NCBI RefSeq assembly: GCF_030813595.1
Contig: NZ_JAUSUH010000004.1
Location: 248,001-312,000 of the forward strand
Direction: 5' to 3'
From: Ancylobacter vacuolatus
Lineage (GTDB): Bacteria; Pseudomonadota; Alphaproteobacteria; Rhizobiales; Xanthobacteraceae
Length of the DNA stretch: 64,000 bases
Below, piece after piece: positions 36,276 to 43,458 of this stretch. Under the pieces are notes generated by a model. It worked only from the letters and a program-made list of their open reading frames with translations. It did not search any database and was not told the DNA's origin. Both the position numbers and the translations under genes were made by a program. Position 1 is the stretch's first letter. Every line of letters starts with the position of its first letter.

Positions 36276-36941
36276 TTGGCCGTTCCTCTCAAAGCCCCTG
36301 CCGCCACGCCGCCGGACTTCGACGCCGCCTTTCGCGACAGGCTCGACGCGCTGTTCGCCTGGCGTCGCGATGTGCGCTGCTTCCGCACCACCGCGCTCGA
36401 TCCGGCGGAATATGACGCGCTGCTGGCGGCCGCCTGCCGGGCGCCGAGCGTCGGCTTCAGCCAGCCCTGGCGGCTGGTGCGGGTGCGCGAGGCCGGACGC
36501 CGCGCCGCCATCCGCGCGATCTTCGAGGCGGCAAATAGCGAAGCGCTGGCGCTGCAACCGGCCGAGCGCGCCGGCCTCTATGCAAGGCTCAAGCTCGCCG
36601 GGCTGGACGACGCGCCCGAACATCTCGCCGTCTTCGTCGAGCCGGAGCCGGAAACCGGCCACGGGCTCGGCCGCACCACCATGCCGGAAACGATCGCCTA
36701 TTCCGCCGTGCTCGCCATCCACACGCTGTGGCTGGCGGCGGCGGCGCGCGGCATCGGGGTCGGCTGGGTGTCGATCCTCGACCCGCAGGCGGTGGCCCAG
36801 GCGCTGGAAGTGCCCGCGCAGTGGCGGCTCGTAGGCTATCTCTGCATCGGCTATCCCGCCGAAGCCTCACCCGTGCCGGAGCTGGAGCGCGCCGGTTGGG
36901 AGCAGCGGCGGCCGCTCGCCGCGCTGCTGGTCGAGCGCTGA
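36276..36941 (+). CDS. bluB: 5,6-dimethylbenzimidazole synthase
   Basis: A flavin-destroying oxygenase that cuts FMNH2 into dimethylbenzimidazole, the cobalamin lower ligand. The 221-residue product has the nitroreductase fold with BluB blocks RRDVRCFRT, APSVGFSQPWRLV and LWLAAAARGIGVGWVSILD. I start at TTG 36276, because AAGGAGG lies 5 bases upstream (a near-perfect ribosome site), and this gives the usual BluB length. The ATGs at 36216 and 36252 would place this site inside the gene. cobS follows after 11 bases. Confidence 0.9.
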   Translation: MAVPLKAPAATPPDFDAAFRDRLDALFAWRRDVRCFRTTALDPAEYDALLAAACRAPSVGFSQPWRLVRVREAGRRAAIRAIFEAANSEALALQPAERAGLYARLKLAGLDDAPEHLAVFVEPEPETGHGLGRTTMPETIAYSAVLAIHTLWLAAAARGIGVGWVSILDPQAVAQALEVPAQWRLVGYLCIGYPAEASPVPELERAGWEQRRPLAALLVER

Positions 36942-36952
36942 ACGGAACGCCG

Positions 36953-37735
36953 ATGCCCCTCCCCGTTGTTTCAGATGTGCCGGCCGCGCTGCGCTTCCTC
37001 TCGCGGCTGCCGGTGCGGCTGCCTTCCGAACCGCAAGCGGACGGCCCGCCCGATCTCGACCGCCTCGGCCCGGCGCTGCCGCTGGCCGGCGCGCTGCTGG
37101 GACTCATCGCCGCCTCGGTGCTGGTGGTGGCGCAGGGAATCGGGCTGGGGGATTTTCTCGCCGCCACGCTGGCGGTCACGGTGCTGGTGGCGATATCAGG
37201 GGCGCTGCACGAGGACGGGCTGTCGGATGTCGCTGACGCGCTCGGCGGCATGAGCGTCGAGCGGCGGCTGGAGATCATGAAGGACAGCCGGGTCGGCGCC
37301 TTCGGCGTGTGCGCCCTCATCCTCGCCTTCGCCCTGCGCATCGGCGCGCTGGCGGGGCTGCTGGCGCTGGGCCCGCTGCCCGCTGCCGCCGGGCTTGTCG
37401 CCGCCGTCAGCGTCTCCCGCCTCGCCGGTCTGTGGATGCTGGCCGCCCTGCCCTTCGCCCGGGCGGACGGTCTCGCCCGCAGCGCCGGGGTGCCGGGCGT
37501 GGAGAGCCGGCGGCTGGCGCTGGGCCTTGGACTTTTTGTTGCGACTGCACTGATCGTCCCCCTCATCGGCCTGACTGGCCTGATCGGCGGAGCGGTTTTT
37601 GGCGTTGTGATTTTCCTCGGAGTGGTTCGCCTTGCGCGCGCCCAATTCGGCGGGCAGACCGGCGATGTCGCTGGAGCCGCGACCCTTCTGGTCGAGATTG
37701 GCTTCCTGATCGGTCTGCAAATCTTCGCGCGCTGA
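36953..37735 (+). CDS. cobS: adenosylcobinamide-GDP ribazoletransferase (cobalamin synthase)
   Basis: Joins alpha-ribazole (phosphate) to adenosylcobinamide-GDP at the membrane, the last assembly step of cobalamin. The 260-residue product has several helices and the family box GALHEDGLSDVADALGG, followed by RRLEIMKDSRVGAFG. It is in an operon with bluB, while cobT is divergent, so the three lower-ligand genes are together. No cobalamin riboswitch (B12 box) is visible upstream of either. Confidence 0.93.
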   Translation: MPLPVVSDVPAALRFLSRLPVRLPSEPQADGPPDLDRLGPALPLAGALLGLIAASVLVVAQGIGLGDFLAATLAVTVLVAISGALHEDGLSDVADALGGMSVERRLEIMKDSRVGAFGVCALILAFALRIGALAGLLALGPLPAAAGLVAAVSVSRLAGLWMLAALPFARADGLARSAGVPGVESRRLALGLGLFVATALIVPLIGLTGLIGGAVFGVVIFLGVVRLARAQFGGQTGDVAGAATLLVEIGFLIGLQIFAR

Positions 37736-37812
37736 CGCCCTGCCGGCCCGGCGCTTAACCGGATCGACAGGAAATTGCGCCAGAGTCAGCCGTCCCTGAG
37801 CGTACCGGATCC

Positions 37813-37992
37813 ATGTCCCAAACCCTTTCAACACCTTGCGTTTCCGTCTGCACGCTGGATGCCGCCGGGCGCCTTTGCCTCGGCTGCGGCCGCACCCTGG
37901 AGGAGATCGGCGCGTGGTCCACGCTCGGCGAAAACGAGCGGCGCGCCATCATGGCCCGCCTGAGCCAGCGCCCCGCAGGAGCCGCGCGATGA
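37813..37992 (+). CDS. DUF1289 domain-containing small Cys protein
   Basis: A 59-residue protein that matches DUF1289 (PF06945): TPCVSVCTLDAAGRLCLGCG with C9, C13, C22 and C25, then RTLEEIGAW. The four Cys likely bind zinc or an iron-sulfur cluster. Its stop overlaps the start of the next gene (ATGA at 37989-37992). Its role is unknown. Confidence 0.88.
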   Translation: MSQTLSTPCVSVCTLDAAGRLCLGCGRTLEEIGAWSTLGENERRAIMARLSQRPAGAAR

Positions 37993-38711
37993 ATGCCGAC
38001 CGCCTGATGTGGATCGTTGTCATCGGCCTTGCCGGCGGCATCGGCCTGGTGTTCTTCGCCTCGCGCTATGGCGATGTCGGTGGCCTCGGCGCCAACGACT
38101 TGGCACAGCTTGTGTTTTACGGCTCTCTGCTGATGGTGGTGGGGGCGAGCGTGTTCGCTACCTTCACCGGCAGGCTTGGCGAAGCACTGCGCGCCGCCGC
38201 GCTCTGGCTGGTGATTTTCGCTGTTCTGGCCGTGGGTTACTCCTACCGGGTCGAGCTGCACGCCGTCGCCTACCGCGTCCTGGCCGAACTGGCCCCGGGC
38301 TATGCCGTCCCGCTCGCCGATAACGGCCCGGCGGTCGAAGTGGCCCGCGCCCGCGACGGCGATTTCAACGTGCGGGTTGAGGTAAACGGCAACAGAATAC
38401 CGATGCTGGTCGACACCGGCGCTTCCAGTGTCGTGCTGACGCCCGAGGATGCGGTGGCGGTGGGTCTGCCGCTGGAATTCCTGCGCTACGACATCCCCAT
38501 CGACACCGCCAATGGCCGTGGCCGCGCGGCGGCGGTGGTGCTGGAGCGCATCGGCATCGCCGGCTCGATCGACGAACGCGACGTGCCGGCCCTTGTCGCC
38601 AGCCCCGGCACGCTCAAGCACAGCCTGCTGGGCATGACCTTCCTCTCCCGCCTCGCCAGCTTCGAGATTCGCGGCGAGAAGCTGGTGATGCGGGCCAAGA
38701 TCCTGGACTAG
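37989..38711 (+). CDS. clan AA retropepsin-like aspartic protease (TIGR02281 family)
   Basis: A 240-residue membrane-anchored protease. Three N-terminal helices (about 7-24, 41-58 and 69-84) are followed by a single-chain retropepsin domain with the active-site block MLVDTGASSVVLT (D142-T-G) and the second conserved LLGMTFLSRL. Only one Asp is present, so it acts as a dimer. The periplasmic substrate is not known. It is coupled by a 4-base overlap to the DUF1289 gene. Confidence 0.9.
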   Translation: MNADRLMWIVVIGLAGGIGLVFFASRYGDVGGLGANDLAQLVFYGSLLMVVGASVFATFTGRLGEALRAAALWLVIFAVLAVGYSYRVELHAVAYRVLAELAPGYAVPLADNGPAVEVARARDGDFNVRVEVNGNRIPMLVDTGASSVVLTPEDAVAVGLPLEFLRYDIPIDTANGRGRAAAVVLERIGIAGSIDERDVPALVASPGTLKHSLLGMTFLSRLASFEIRGEKLVMRAKILD

Positions 38712-38726
38712 CAGCCCTTCTTCGCC

Positions 38727-39566
38727 TCACTCGACGATCAGCGCCACCACGAAGCGCAGACCAACGATGAGCAGATACAGGCCGAACCCGACCTCCAGCT
38801 GGCGCCGGGTGAAGCCGTGCGCCAGCCGGGCGCCGAGCGGCGCGGCCAGCGTCGCGATGCCGCCCACCAAGACCAGCCCCGGCAGCGAGACATAACCGAG
38901 CGAGAAGGGCGGAAGGTCGTCCAGATGCGGGATGCCGCTGATGATGTAGCCGATCGTCCCAGGCACCGCGATCAGCGCTCCCAGCCCGGCCGAGGTGGCG
39001 ATGGCGGTATGGATCGGTACCCGGTAGAGGGTGAGCACAACCGTGGCGATGCCACCGCCTGATATGCCGATCAGTGGCGCCGAGGCGCCGATGCCGAAGC
39101 CATACAGCGCCATGGGCAGCCGCCCCGGCAGCGTGTCGGCCAGCACCCAGTGGTCGCGGCCGAACAGCAGCTTCGACGACATCAGCGCGGCGAACAGCAC
39201 GAAGGCGATCTTCAGCACCACATCGGGCGACACCGCCGCCAGCAGAGTGCCCGCGACGACGCCGGCGACCAGCGGCACGGCCCATTGCCGCATGATGGAA
39301 TTGTCGATCTTGGTGCGGCGTCGATGGGCGAAATAGGAGCGCAGCGCCGTCGGCACGATGATGGCCAGCGCCGTGCCCACAGAAAGGTGCATGCGCTCGG
39401 AATCGTCGACGCCCACCGCGCCGAACACCTCATAGAGCACCGGCACCACGATGGCACCGCCGCCAATGCCGAACAGGCCGGCGAGGATGCCGGTGGCAAG
39501 GCCGGCCACCAGCAGCACACCGGACAGCCACAACAGATGTTCGAGAGGAATTGCCTGCACCATCAC
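38727..39566 (-). CDS. sulfite exporter TauE/SafE family permease
   Basis: A 279-residue DUF81 membrane protein with about eight helices. The first conserved repeat is GILAGLFGIGGGAIVVPVLY and the second is GIGASAPLIGISGGGIATVVL. This family exports sulfite, sulfoacetate and other organosulfur anions. It converges on the protease gene (15 bases). No sulfur genes lie nearby, so the substrate is open. Confidence 0.88.
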   Translation of the reverse strand: MMVQAIPLEHLLWLSGVLLVAGLATGILAGLFGIGGGAIVVPVLYEVFGAVGVDDSERMHLSVGTALAIIVPTALRSYFAHRRRTKIDNSIMRQWAVPLVAGVVAGTLLAAVSPDVVLKIAFVLFAALMSSKLLFGRDHWVLADTLPGRLPMALYGFGIGASAPLIGISGGGIATVVLTLYRVPIHTAIATSAGLGALIAVPGTIGYIISGIPHLDDLPPFSLGYVSLPGLVLVGGIATLAAPLGARLAHGFTRRQLEVGFGLYLLIVGLRFVVALIVE

Positions 39567-39613
39567 GCCACCACGTTTCGTCCTGCGTCGGATCGCGTCG
39601 TGATGGCACGAAT

Positions 39614-40615
39614 TCAGGCCACAAGCGACCGGCGTTCTTCGGCCTTGCGCACCTCGTCGACGGCGGCGCGCAGCACATAAAGCCCTGCCTCCGGCTTCAC
39701 GCCCTCGGTCGCCAGATGGCGCCGGAAGGCCCGCGCGCCGGGGCGGCCGGTGAACAGGCCGAGCATATGGCGGGTGATGTCGTGGAGCCGGCCACCCGCC
39801 GCAAGGTGGGCGGCGACATAGGGTTCGAAGGCCGCCACGGCGGCAAAGGCATCGGCGTGCGGGTCCTCTTCGCCGAAGAACAGGCTGTCGATCCGCAGCA
39901 GCAGTTCGGGCTGCTGATAGGCGGCGCGACCGAGCATGACGCCATCGACATGCGCCAGCTGCGCCAGCGCGGCGTCCAGAGTGAGAAGGCCGCCATTCAG
40001 GCTGACCGGCACATCCGGCAGCCGGGCCTTCAGCCGATGCACCCGGTCATAGTCGAGCGGTGGAATGTCCCGATTTTCCTTCGGCGACAGCCCCTCCAGC
40101 CACGCCTTTCGAGCATGGACGATGAGCCCGTCCGCCCCTGCCGCCAGCACCGCATCGGCCAGCGCGTCGAGAGCGACCTCAATGTCCTGATCATCGACGC
40201 CGAGCCGGCATTTCACGGTGACGGGGATGGCCACTTCCGCCTTCATGGCGGCCACGCACGCCGCCACCAGCGCCGGATCACGCATCAGGCAAGCACCGAA
40301 ATTGCCGCCCTGCACCCGGTCCGAGGGGCAGCCGACATTGAGGTTGATTTCGTCATAGCCCCACGCGGCGCAGATCACCGCGGCCTTCGCCAGCGCCACC
40401 GGGTCCGACCCACCGAGCTGCACCGCAATCGGGTGCTCGACTTCCGAAAAACCGAGCAGCCGCTCACGGTCGCCGAAGATCACCGCATTCGCCGTCACCA
40501 TTTCAGTATAAAGCAGCGCCCGGCGCGAGAGGACCCGGTGGAACGCCCGGCAATGCCGGTCGGTCCAATCCATCATAGGAGCCACAGAAAATCTAAATGA
40601 TTGATTTATAGACAT
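39614..40615 (-). CDS. dusA: tRNA-dihydrouridine(20/20a) synthase
   Basis: Reduces U20/U20a of tRNA to dihydrouridine with FMN and NADPH. The 333-residue product has FSVAPMMDWTDRHCRAF, INLNVGCPSDRVQGGNFG with catalytic C96, and VTVKCRLGVDD. It is full length. The first twelve codons (ATG at 40615) and the upstream region are strikingly AT-rich compared with the rest, and the change occurs at the motif PMMDWTDRH, exactly the known target of DusA-associated integrases. An integrase remnant lies 112 bases upstream. The start was probably rebuilt by an inserted element. Confidence 0.93.
   Translation of the reverse strand: MSINQSFRFSVAPMMDWTDRHCRAFHRVLSRRALLYTEMVTANAVIFGDRERLLGFSEVEHPIAVQLGGSDPVALAKAAVICAAWGYDEINLNVGCPSDRVQGGNFGACLMRDPALVAACVAAMKAEVAIPVTVKCRLGVDDQDIEVALDALADAVLAAGADGLIVHARKAWLEGLSPKENRDIPPLDYDRVHRLKARLPDVPVSLNGGLLTLDAALAQLAHVDGVMLGRAAYQQPELLLRIDSLFFGEEDPHADAFAAVAAFEPYVAAHLAAGGRLHDITRHMLGLFTGRPGARAFRRHLATEGVKPEAGLYVLRAAVDEVRKAEERRSLVA
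40555..40585. other. possible attachment-site half in the 5' end of dusA
   Basis: The DNA encoding PMMDWTDRH (GTCCAATCCATCAT on the plus strand) is the conserved core used by DusA-directed integrases in other bacteria. GC-rich dusA lies on one side and AT-rich sequence on the other. I could not find a second copy of the core by eye in the window. Confidence 0.45.
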
Positions 40616-40726
40616 ATTATTTCTGTTTTAAGGGGTGGGGTCTTGTCGTGAGCACACGATGTTTCGCCACGACACGCCCCAAGTTCCGATTTTTCGACGT
40701 GTGAGTGCACATGAAGCGCGCACGGA

Positions 40727-40800
40727 TTGGCGACCTTCACTAAACTAAAACCCGGCTCCTGGAGAGCCCAGATCCGACGGAACGGCGCGCTCGGCGCCTC
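40727..40800 (+). pseudogene. remnant of a tyrosine integrase N-terminus
   Basis: From TTG 40727 the reading frame gives MATFTKLKPGSWRAQIRRNG, which closely resembles the first residues (the arm-binding domain) of phage/island tyrosine integrases such as MAxFTKLPSGxWRAQVRRxG. After about 25 residues the similarity stops and the frame runs antisense into the AraC gene. No catalytic domain is present. Its position, next to the dusA start, fits an integrase left behind after loss of a dusA island. Confidence 0.6.
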
Positions 40801-40842
40801 GGCATCAATGACGGCATCTCCCTTGTGCACCGGCGACCGAGC

Positions 40843-41856
40843 TCAGAGCGAGACCAGCCAGTCGGGGAACACACGCCGCGCAGGATCGGCTTCGCCGCCG
40901 GCCCGGCGCCGCGCCACAATGGGCGCCCCTTCCGCGAGGGCGGCGCGCGCCTCGCGGGGGGAACAGCCGTAATAGGCCTTGAAGGCATGGCTGAACTGGG
41001 ATTCGCTGGAGAAGCACAAGGCGTGGCCGATGGCACCCACGGCGGCCGTGCCGGAGCGCAGATCGCGTAGCGCCTGATGCAGGCGCGCCTCGCGAATGGC
41101 GCGCGCAACACCCCCGATCGGCTCAAACAGCCGATACAGGCTCGCCCGCGACATGCCGGTCTCCCGCGCCAGCATGTCTGGGTCCAGCCGCGGGTTCCGC
41201 AAATTCGCGTAGAGCACATCGCGCGCCTTGCGCATGAAGGCGAGATCGAGCTCCGCGCGCGCGTGCCGGGCGTTCTCCCGTCCCGGCTGAAGGCAGGCCG
41301 CGATCAGCTGCGGCGTCAGGGCCAGCAGATCGTCCCCGACGGCGCCGCCGGCGCGCTGGGCGAAGCGCATGAGCGAAACCACATGCTCGGCGAGAAACAG
41401 CGCCTGCGGGGTGAGCAGGCTCTCGCCATGGAATGAGGCCACCGCCTGGCGCGCCGGGCCGGCGAGAGCGTGGCGCGGCAGGATCAACGAGATGTTGTGC
41501 TCGGGCGTCGGCCGGTGATCAATCGGCTGGCCGAGATCGATCACTGTCAGCGCCCGCGCCTGTCCGCCCTTATCGGGCGCGCCGTCGAGATCGATCCGCA
41601 ACATGAGGTGGTCGAGGAAGTCGCGCAGGATGCGTTGGCGCGGACGCTCGAAGCTGAACCGGCGCGTCTGCATGGAACTGACCAGCATCGTCCCAAGATT
41701 GGCGCTGCTGATCCTGCCCTCGAAGCCCAACCGTTGCTCGGTCGAGACTATCCCCATCTCGAACATGGTGTCGATGCGCAAGCGGAAGGCGTCGAACCGT
41801 TCCTCTGGCGAAACAGCCTGCGTCGAGAAATGATGAAAGCGAACGGTCTTCTGCAT
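40843..41856 (-). CDS. AraC-family transcriptional regulator
   Basis: A 337-residue regulator with a C-terminal double helix-turn-helix (about 215-315): LARETGMSRASLYRLFEPIGG in pieces, LRDLRSGTAAVGAIGHALCF and SSESQFSHAFKAYYGCSPREAR. The N-terminal 200 residues resemble the AraC-binding-like (cupin-type) sensor of the 'AraC_binding_2' group, with a HNISLILPRHAL core. Inducer unknown. It is divergent from the TPR gene, which may be a target. Confidence 0.88.
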   Translation of the reverse strand: MQKTVRFHHFSTQAVSPEERFDAFRLRIDTMFEMGIVSTEQRLGFEGRISSANLGTMLVSSMQTRRFSFERPRQRILRDFLDHLMLRIDLDGAPDKGGQARALTVIDLGQPIDHRPTPEHNISLILPRHALAGPARQAVASFHGESLLTPQALFLAEHVVSLMRFAQRAGGAVGDDLLALTPQLIAACLQPGRENARHARAELDLAFMRKARDVLYANLRNPRLDPDMLARETGMSRASLYRLFEPIGGVARAIREARLHQALRDLRSGTAAVGAIGHALCFSSESQFSHAFKAYYGCSPREARAALAEGAPIVARRRAGGEADPARRVFPDWLVSL

Positions 41857-42034
41857 CGTCCCGGCGGTATCTCATTCTAGCCAGCAAGCGGATCGGCGCG
41901 CAACGATCAGTGTTTGAGACGCCTGCGCAAATCCAGCCGATCACTCTGCGACGCAGACGATAGCACTTGTGACTGTTCTTTCGATAGCGTGCTGCGCTCC
42001 GTTCAGATCACCCAACGTCAAGGCGTCCCAACTC

Positions 42035-43258
42035 ATGCATGTCGGCAGTCTTGCGCGCACGCGCGTCACCCCCCTGATTGCGCTGGTCGGTCTTTTGCTC
42101 CTCGCCGGCTCAGCTTCGGTCTGGTCGGCGCCCGATCCAGCCATCGCCGACTGCGACGCGCTGGCGGCCAGCCCCAATGACGCCGTTCCCGGACGGGCCG
42201 GCGTCGCCTTGGAGGACATGGACGGCGAACGCGCCCGGGAGGCGTGCAGGAAGGCGCGCAGCGTCGATCCCGCCAATGCGCGCCTCGCCTTCCAGCTGGG
42301 GCGCGCCGAGCAGAAGGTCGGCAACTACAGCGAGGCCCTCACGCGGTTCGAAGAGGCCCGCAGCGGAAACTACCGGCTTGCCGATGTCGCTATCGGTATC
42401 CTCTACGACCACGGCCTCGGCGTGCCCCAGGATTACGGCCGGGCGCTGGAACACTACAATCGCGCGGCCGAGGCGGGAATCGGTGTCGGCCTCAGCAATG
42501 CCGCCGATTTTTATGCGGAGGGCCTGGGCGTGACGCGGGACGACGCCAAGGCGCTTGCGCTCTACCGGCAGGCGACGGCCGCCGGCTATGTTCCCGCCTA
42601 TGGCAAGATCGCCGACCTGCTTGCCAGCACCTATGCGCAGGGCGATGATCCCCGCCCGGTGATCGACGCCTACATGGTTGCATCCGCGCATGGCATCGGC
42701 TTCGCCGATTCCGAGTTGGGGCAGTTCTACCGCGATGGCCGGTTCGGTTTGCCGGCCGACACCCTTGCCGCTCGCGCCCATTTCGAGGCCGCCATGGCGG
42801 CGGGCGATGAGTGGGCGGCTCTCCATCTCGCCGAACTCCTTGTGTTCAGCCGCGACACGGCGCGGCGCGATCGGGCCCGCGCGGCCGAGCTGCTCGCCGG
42901 CCCGGCCGAAACCGGCGCGCCGCCGCTGCGCGCCACCGCGCTGGCGCTGCTGGCGGAGATCGCCCTGCAGCGGAAAGGAGCGGAAAAGCAGGCGGCCGCC
43001 CTGATCGAACAAGCGCTTGCGCTCCAGCCCGAGAGCGCCATCGCCCAGGCCGCCCTGGCAGAACTGCTGCTGCGCACGCAGGACTTTCACGGGGCCGATG
43101 CTGCGCTTACCAAGGCGATCGAGGCGGCCCCGGACTGGGCGCCCTATCATCTTCGCCGCGCAAGCGTGCAGGACGAGCTGCATCAGCCGGAGGCGGCTGC
43201 GACGCTGCGGGCGAGCGCCGGCACGGCCACCGAGGGTGCCGGCCTCCAGCCGCGATAG
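42035..43258 (+). CDS. exported Sel1/TPR repeat protein
   Basis: A 407-residue protein with a signal peptide (VTPLIALVGLLLLAGSASVWSA) followed by a mature N-terminus with Cys (IADCDAL). Sel1-like repeats include LADVAIGILYDHGLGVPQDYGRALEHY and SNAADFYAEGLGVTRDDAKALALY (each quoted region read in parts), and TPR-like helices fill the C-terminal 120 residues. Such proteins bind partner proteins in the periplasm. ATG 42035 is chosen as the start since it directly opens the signal peptide. Its regulation by the divergent AraC gene is possible. Confidence 0.75.
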   Translation: MHVGSLARTRVTPLIALVGLLLLAGSASVWSAPDPAIADCDALAASPNDAVPGRAGVALEDMDGERAREACRKARSVDPANARLAFQLGRAEQKVGNYSEALTRFEEARSGNYRLADVAIGILYDHGLGVPQDYGRALEHYNRAAEAGIGVGLSNAADFYAEGLGVTRDDAKALALYRQATAAGYVPAYGKIADLLASTYAQGDDPRPVIDAYMVASAHGIGFADSELGQFYRDGRFGLPADTLAARAHFEAAMAAGDEWAALHLAELLVFSRDTARRDRARAAELLAGPAETGAPPLRATALALLAEIALQRKGAEKQAAALIEQALALQPESAIAQAALAELLLRTQDFHGADAALTKAIEAAPDWAPYHLRRASVQDELHQPEAAATLRASAGTATEGAGLQPR

Positions 43259-43276
43259 CGGGCGCGGGCAACAGCT

Positions 43277-43340
43277 AGAGCATTTTTCGAGCGAAGTGGG
43301 TTCCAGTTCGCGTGAAGAAAATGCGTAAAAACAAAAACCT
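43277..43340. repeat. Rhizobiales dispersed repeat (AGAGCATTTTTCGAGCGAAG type)
   Basis: The sequence AGAGCATTTTTCGAGCGAAG ... GTTCGCGTGAAGAAAATGCG is an imperfect inverted repeat found many times in Rhizobiales genomes. It ends in an A-rich run (43327-43337). Confidence 0.75.
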
Positions 43341-43381
43341 AAAGCACGTCCGGTGAATCGGCTTTCACCGGACGTGCTTTA
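43340..43381. terminator. 18-bp perfect hairpin between convergent genes
   Basis: TAAAGCACGTCCGGTGAA is exactly mirrored by TTCACCGGACGTGCTTTA around a 6-base loop (TCGGCT). It is the longest perfect stem in the window and lies between the TPR and GMC genes. It can act as a terminator in either direction, though the T tail is short. Confidence 0.65.
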
Positions 43382-43458
43382 GGCACGAGGCCCGGTGTCC
43401 ATGGCCGGCGCGGCCTTCGGGCATCGGCCCGACCGCGATTCGAAGAAGGTCGCCGCGC

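Noticed and set aside
40606-40830. A 74-codon minus-strand frame upstream of dusA
   Set aside because: No ribosome site, and the opposite strand has the integrase-like stub; no similarity to any protein I know.
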